Origin: an uncultured Lachnospiraceae bacterium
GTDB taxonomy: Bacteria; Bacillota; Clostridia; Lachnospirales; Lachnospiraceae
DNA length: 16,327 nt
NCBI GenBank assembly: GCA_902783445.1
Contig: CACZQX010000224.1
Coordinates: 1-16,327 of the forward strand
Direction: 5' to 3'
Numbering within the stretch: position 1 is the first letter of the stretch; every line of letters begins with the position of its first letter. The notes beneath the pieces are model-generated. The model had not been told where the DNA came from. It ran no database searches and worked only from the letters and a program-made list of their open reading frames with translations. Positions 14,043 to 16,327 of the stretch are shown piece by piece. A program made the position numbers and the translations under genes.

Positions 14043-16327
14043 ATGCGAAGAAGAGAAACAATTTTTGATAAAACATGGGTAAAAATAGCCATAATAGCGG
14101 CAGCAGTCTTTGTTGTCGTTCTTATATACGTTATTAGCCATTCGGATAAAATAGAAAATAAAACGGAAATCATGGGCGATGAGACCCTGCCCGTTGTAAA
14201 AATGTTGGATGCGGGGGAATATTTAAACACCCTTTACGGCTATACAAATGACATGGATGCGCAGTTTATGCGCGGAACCATATCAGTCATTGACGAAAAC
14301 TACGAAGTGCACTTTAAGATAAGCGGCGGAAGTCGTGACGTTAAGGGCATTTCCTATGAACTTAGAAGTCTTGATGCCACGGGCCTTGTGGACAGCGCCG
14401 AGGTCAAAACTTACGAAAAGACGGATGATGGCATTGATGCAACTATCAAGTTCGACAACGTTATGGAAGACGAAAAAGAATATACCTTGGTGATTACTCT
14501 CGCCACGGACGAGGGCAATGTCAATTATTACAGCCGTGTTGTTAAGGATGCGGATATCACTTTGGCGGCCCAGCTTGATTACATCAAAAACTTCCACAAC
14601 ATGACTTTCGATAAGGAAAACATGACAAGTCTCTTTAAATATTTGGAAACGGACACGGGGGATGTGGATAAAAACAACTTAGGTCACGTAAACATCTACT
14701 CCCATTATTATCAGGTTTCCTGGGGCGATATGAATCCGACAAGGATTGGCGATGCTAAGATTTCCATAATCGAGCTGGATAATTCCATCGGAAGTTACAA
14801 GGTCAATTATCAGGTTTCCACAGAGCTTGAAGGAAACTATGAAATCTACAATGTTACGGAATATTACCGCGTTCGCGTTGATGAAGATGGTCAGTCTTTC
14901 ATGCTCTACTTTGACAGAACCATGGACCAGATCTTTGACGGAAACGAAAACAACATCTTTACAAAGTCGATTTTGCTCGGAATCGATAGCGATTTGACCG
15001 TGGATTTTGCAACAAGCGAAAACGGCAAGTTTGCGGCATTTATAAACCAAGGTGCCCTTTGGCTCTTGGACTTTGATGACGATAAGGCAACAAAAGTATT
15101 TTCGTTCGAAGATGAAAACTCAACGAAAAAATATTTGGACAGCGAGTATTCCATCGATATAATTAACTTGGATGACGAAGGAAACATGGACTATATTGTC
15201 TATGGTTATATGAATAAAGGCGCTTTTGAAGGTCAGGTGGGCATCGCGCCGGTTAAATATAATTACGAAAATAACGAAAACAAGGTGGTTGGTTTCGTTC
15301 CGACGACCCAGTCGTACGAGATTTTAAACACACTGGTTGGCGATCTTTACTACCTAAACAGCAGCAACGTGCTTTACGTTGTGCTTGACAATTCCCTTTA
15401 TTCGGTAGATTTGGAAGGCCACGATAGCGTACAGATTGCTACGGGTCTGGCGCCGGGAAATTTTGTGGTAAGTACCGATAACAAAATGATTGCTTGGCAC
15501 AAGGACAACGGACTCTATCAAACGGAAACGATCATTGTCCTTAACATGGAAAGCGGTTTGAGCTATAACGTAAATGCCCCTGAAGGCAAGGTTGTTAGCG
15601 CGGAAGGCTTTTTGGATGAAGATATCGTGTATGGTGTGGGAACTGCGGGAAATCTTTATACCGATGCAAACGGACAGACCACCCTTCTTAAGGAAAATGT
15701 CTATGTTGAGGATGAAAACAACGAGGTGCAAAAGGCCGAAGAGGGCGGAAGTATTTACTTTGCAAACTCAAAGAGTCTAAAAGGACGTATATTATTTACC
15801 CGACTTTACAGAGATTCTTTGGCAAACTACAACGACTTGGCAATCTATGCCAGCGAAAATGATACGGAGGCAATCGAAGCTTCCACAACTTATGTTGAAA
15901 TAGACGAAAACAAACGTAAACAAATATACTTTACATTCCCGGGAGACGGAAAGTTTAATGTAACTCCGCTTCTTGCAACGGTGGAAAAAACCGAGTTTAC
16001 CACAACCGAAACCTTAAGCGTTTCAAATATTATCGGTGAACAAAACAAATACTATGTTTACGCTTTGGGCAAGATAACCGGTGTATATGACGATATTTCC
16101 ACAGCCATAGTCAATGCTTACAATGAAGAGGGCGTGGTTGTAAACCGTAGCGGTAACTATGCATGGCAGCGAATTTCCAGACCTACAAAAGTTACTCTTT
16201 CGGATTCGGCAGCAGCGGACATTTTCGCTAAATATCAGGCAGGCAGCCTTGTGCAAGTATCGGGAGTTAACCTAAAACAGATGCTTTACTACACAGGTGT
16301 CAGAAAACCGATTGTAGTTACGGGAGA
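14043..16327 (+). CDS. Large membrane-anchored extracytoplasmic protein, unidentified (3' truncated)
   Basis: An uninterrupted frame of 761 codons from ATG 14043 to the window end. It begins with MRRRETIFDKTW and one hydrophobic helix at about 13-31 without a lipobox, so it is probably an uncleaved N-terminal anchor with the rest outside the cell. The remainder is acidic, rich in Asp, Asn, Tyr and Thr. Residues from about 330 to 620 contain repeated beta-strand-like pieces (GALWLLDF, NVLYVVLDNSLYSVDLEG, GNLYTDANG) that suggest a beta-propeller-like fold. The last visible part (GVNLKQMLYYTGVRKPIVVTG) resembles the start of peptidase C39-like domains, which would then lie just past the edge. 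This is recalled family resemblance, not a proven match. GGAG at 14028-14031, 11 bases upstream, is a weak ribosome binding site. Codons ending in C appear more frequent than in the neighbouring small gene. Confidence 0.8.
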   Translation, partial: MRRRETIFDKTWVKIAIIAAAVFVVVLIYVISHSDKIENKTEIMGDETLPVVKMLDAGEYLNTLYGYTNDMDAQFMRGTISVIDENYEVHFKISGGSRDVKGISYELRSLDATGLVDSAEVKTYEKTDDGIDATIKFDNVMEDEKEYTLVITLATDEGNVNYYSRVVKDADITLAAQLDYIKNFHNMTFDKENMTSLFKYLETDTGDVDKNNLGHVNIYSHYYQVSWGDMNPTRIGDAKISIIELDNSIGSYKVNYQVSTELEGNYEIYNVTEYYRVRVDEDGQSFMLYFDRTMDQIFDGNENNIFTKSILLGIDSDLTVDFATSENGKFAAFINQGALWLLDFDDDKATKVFSFEDENSTKKYLDSEYSIDIINLDDEGNMDYIVYGYMNKGAFEGQVGIAPVKYNYENNENKVVGFVPTTQSYEILNTLVGDLYYLNSSNVLYVVLDNSLYSVDLEGHDSVQIATGLAPGNFVVSTDNKMIAWHKDNGLYQTETIIVLNMESGLSYNVNAPEGKVVSAEGFLDEDIVYGVGTAGNLYTDANGQTTLLKENVYVEDENNEVQKAEEGGSIYFANSKSLKGRILFTRLYRDSLANYNDLAIYASENDTEAIEASTTYVEIDENKRKQIYFTFPGDGKFNVTPLLATVEKTEFTTTETLSVSNIIGEQNKYYVYALGKITGVYDDISTAIVNAYNEEGVVVNRSGNYAWQRISRPTKVTLSDSAAADIFAKYQAGSLVQVSGVNLKQMLYYTGVRKPIVVTG

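Noticed and set aside
14283..15731. Several minus-strand open frames of 93-125 codons
   Set aside because: All lie inside the continuous 761-codon frame on the plus strand and look like antisense shadows of it.

Overview
The window looks like a chromosomal segment of a low-GC anaerobic Firmicute, most likely a Clostridia member of the Lachnospiraceae type. The grounds are strong AGGAGG-type ribosome binding sites, AT-rich intergenic DNA, an Enterococcus/Clostridia-style V-ATPase operon, an AgrC/AgrA-type (GHKL plus LytTR) two-component pair, and a lipoprotein esterase. No species can be named from the sequence alone.

Positions 1-426 hold the last 32 codons of an unidentified gene, a strong intrinsic terminator, and a promoter region. 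That region carries an extended -10 element, a perfect 28-bp palindrome just upstream of it, and a second imperfect dyad at the expected transcription start.

Positions 427-9163 hold a complete nine-gene rotary V/A-type ATPase operon in the order F-I-K-E-C-G-A-B-D, the Enterococcus hirae ntp gene order. NtpI and NtpK form the membrane motor. NtpF and NtpE form the peripheral stalks. NtpC, NtpG and NtpD form the central stalk. NtpA3B3 is the catalytic head. The key residues are in place: the P-loop and catalytic Glu in A, the arginine finger in B, and the stator Arg in I. The c subunit also has all five residues that bind Na+ in E. hirae, so Na+ is the best guess for the coupling ion. Spacings are short, one gene pair overlaps by 8 bases, and the operon ends at a 16-bp-stem terminator.

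Positions 9230-11229 (minus strand) hold a response regulator gene followed by a sensor kinase gene, overlapping by one base. No AgrB/AgrD peptide genes are visible. They are transcribed divergently from a surface-anchored type B carboxylesterase (11464-13176), and a 234-base intergenic region carries candidate promoters for both directions.

Positions 13177-16327 hold an esterase terminator, a small three-helix membrane protein of unknown function, a roughly 280-base gap with a terminator and small hairpins, and the first 761 codons of a large membrane-anchored extracytoplasmic protein that runs off the window. No tRNA, rRNA, CRISPR array, insertion sequence or other mobile element was seen. 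Most of the window is ordinary core genome. The less ordinary parts are the operator-like palindrome, the orphan LytTR system beside the esterase, and the large unidentified surface protein.
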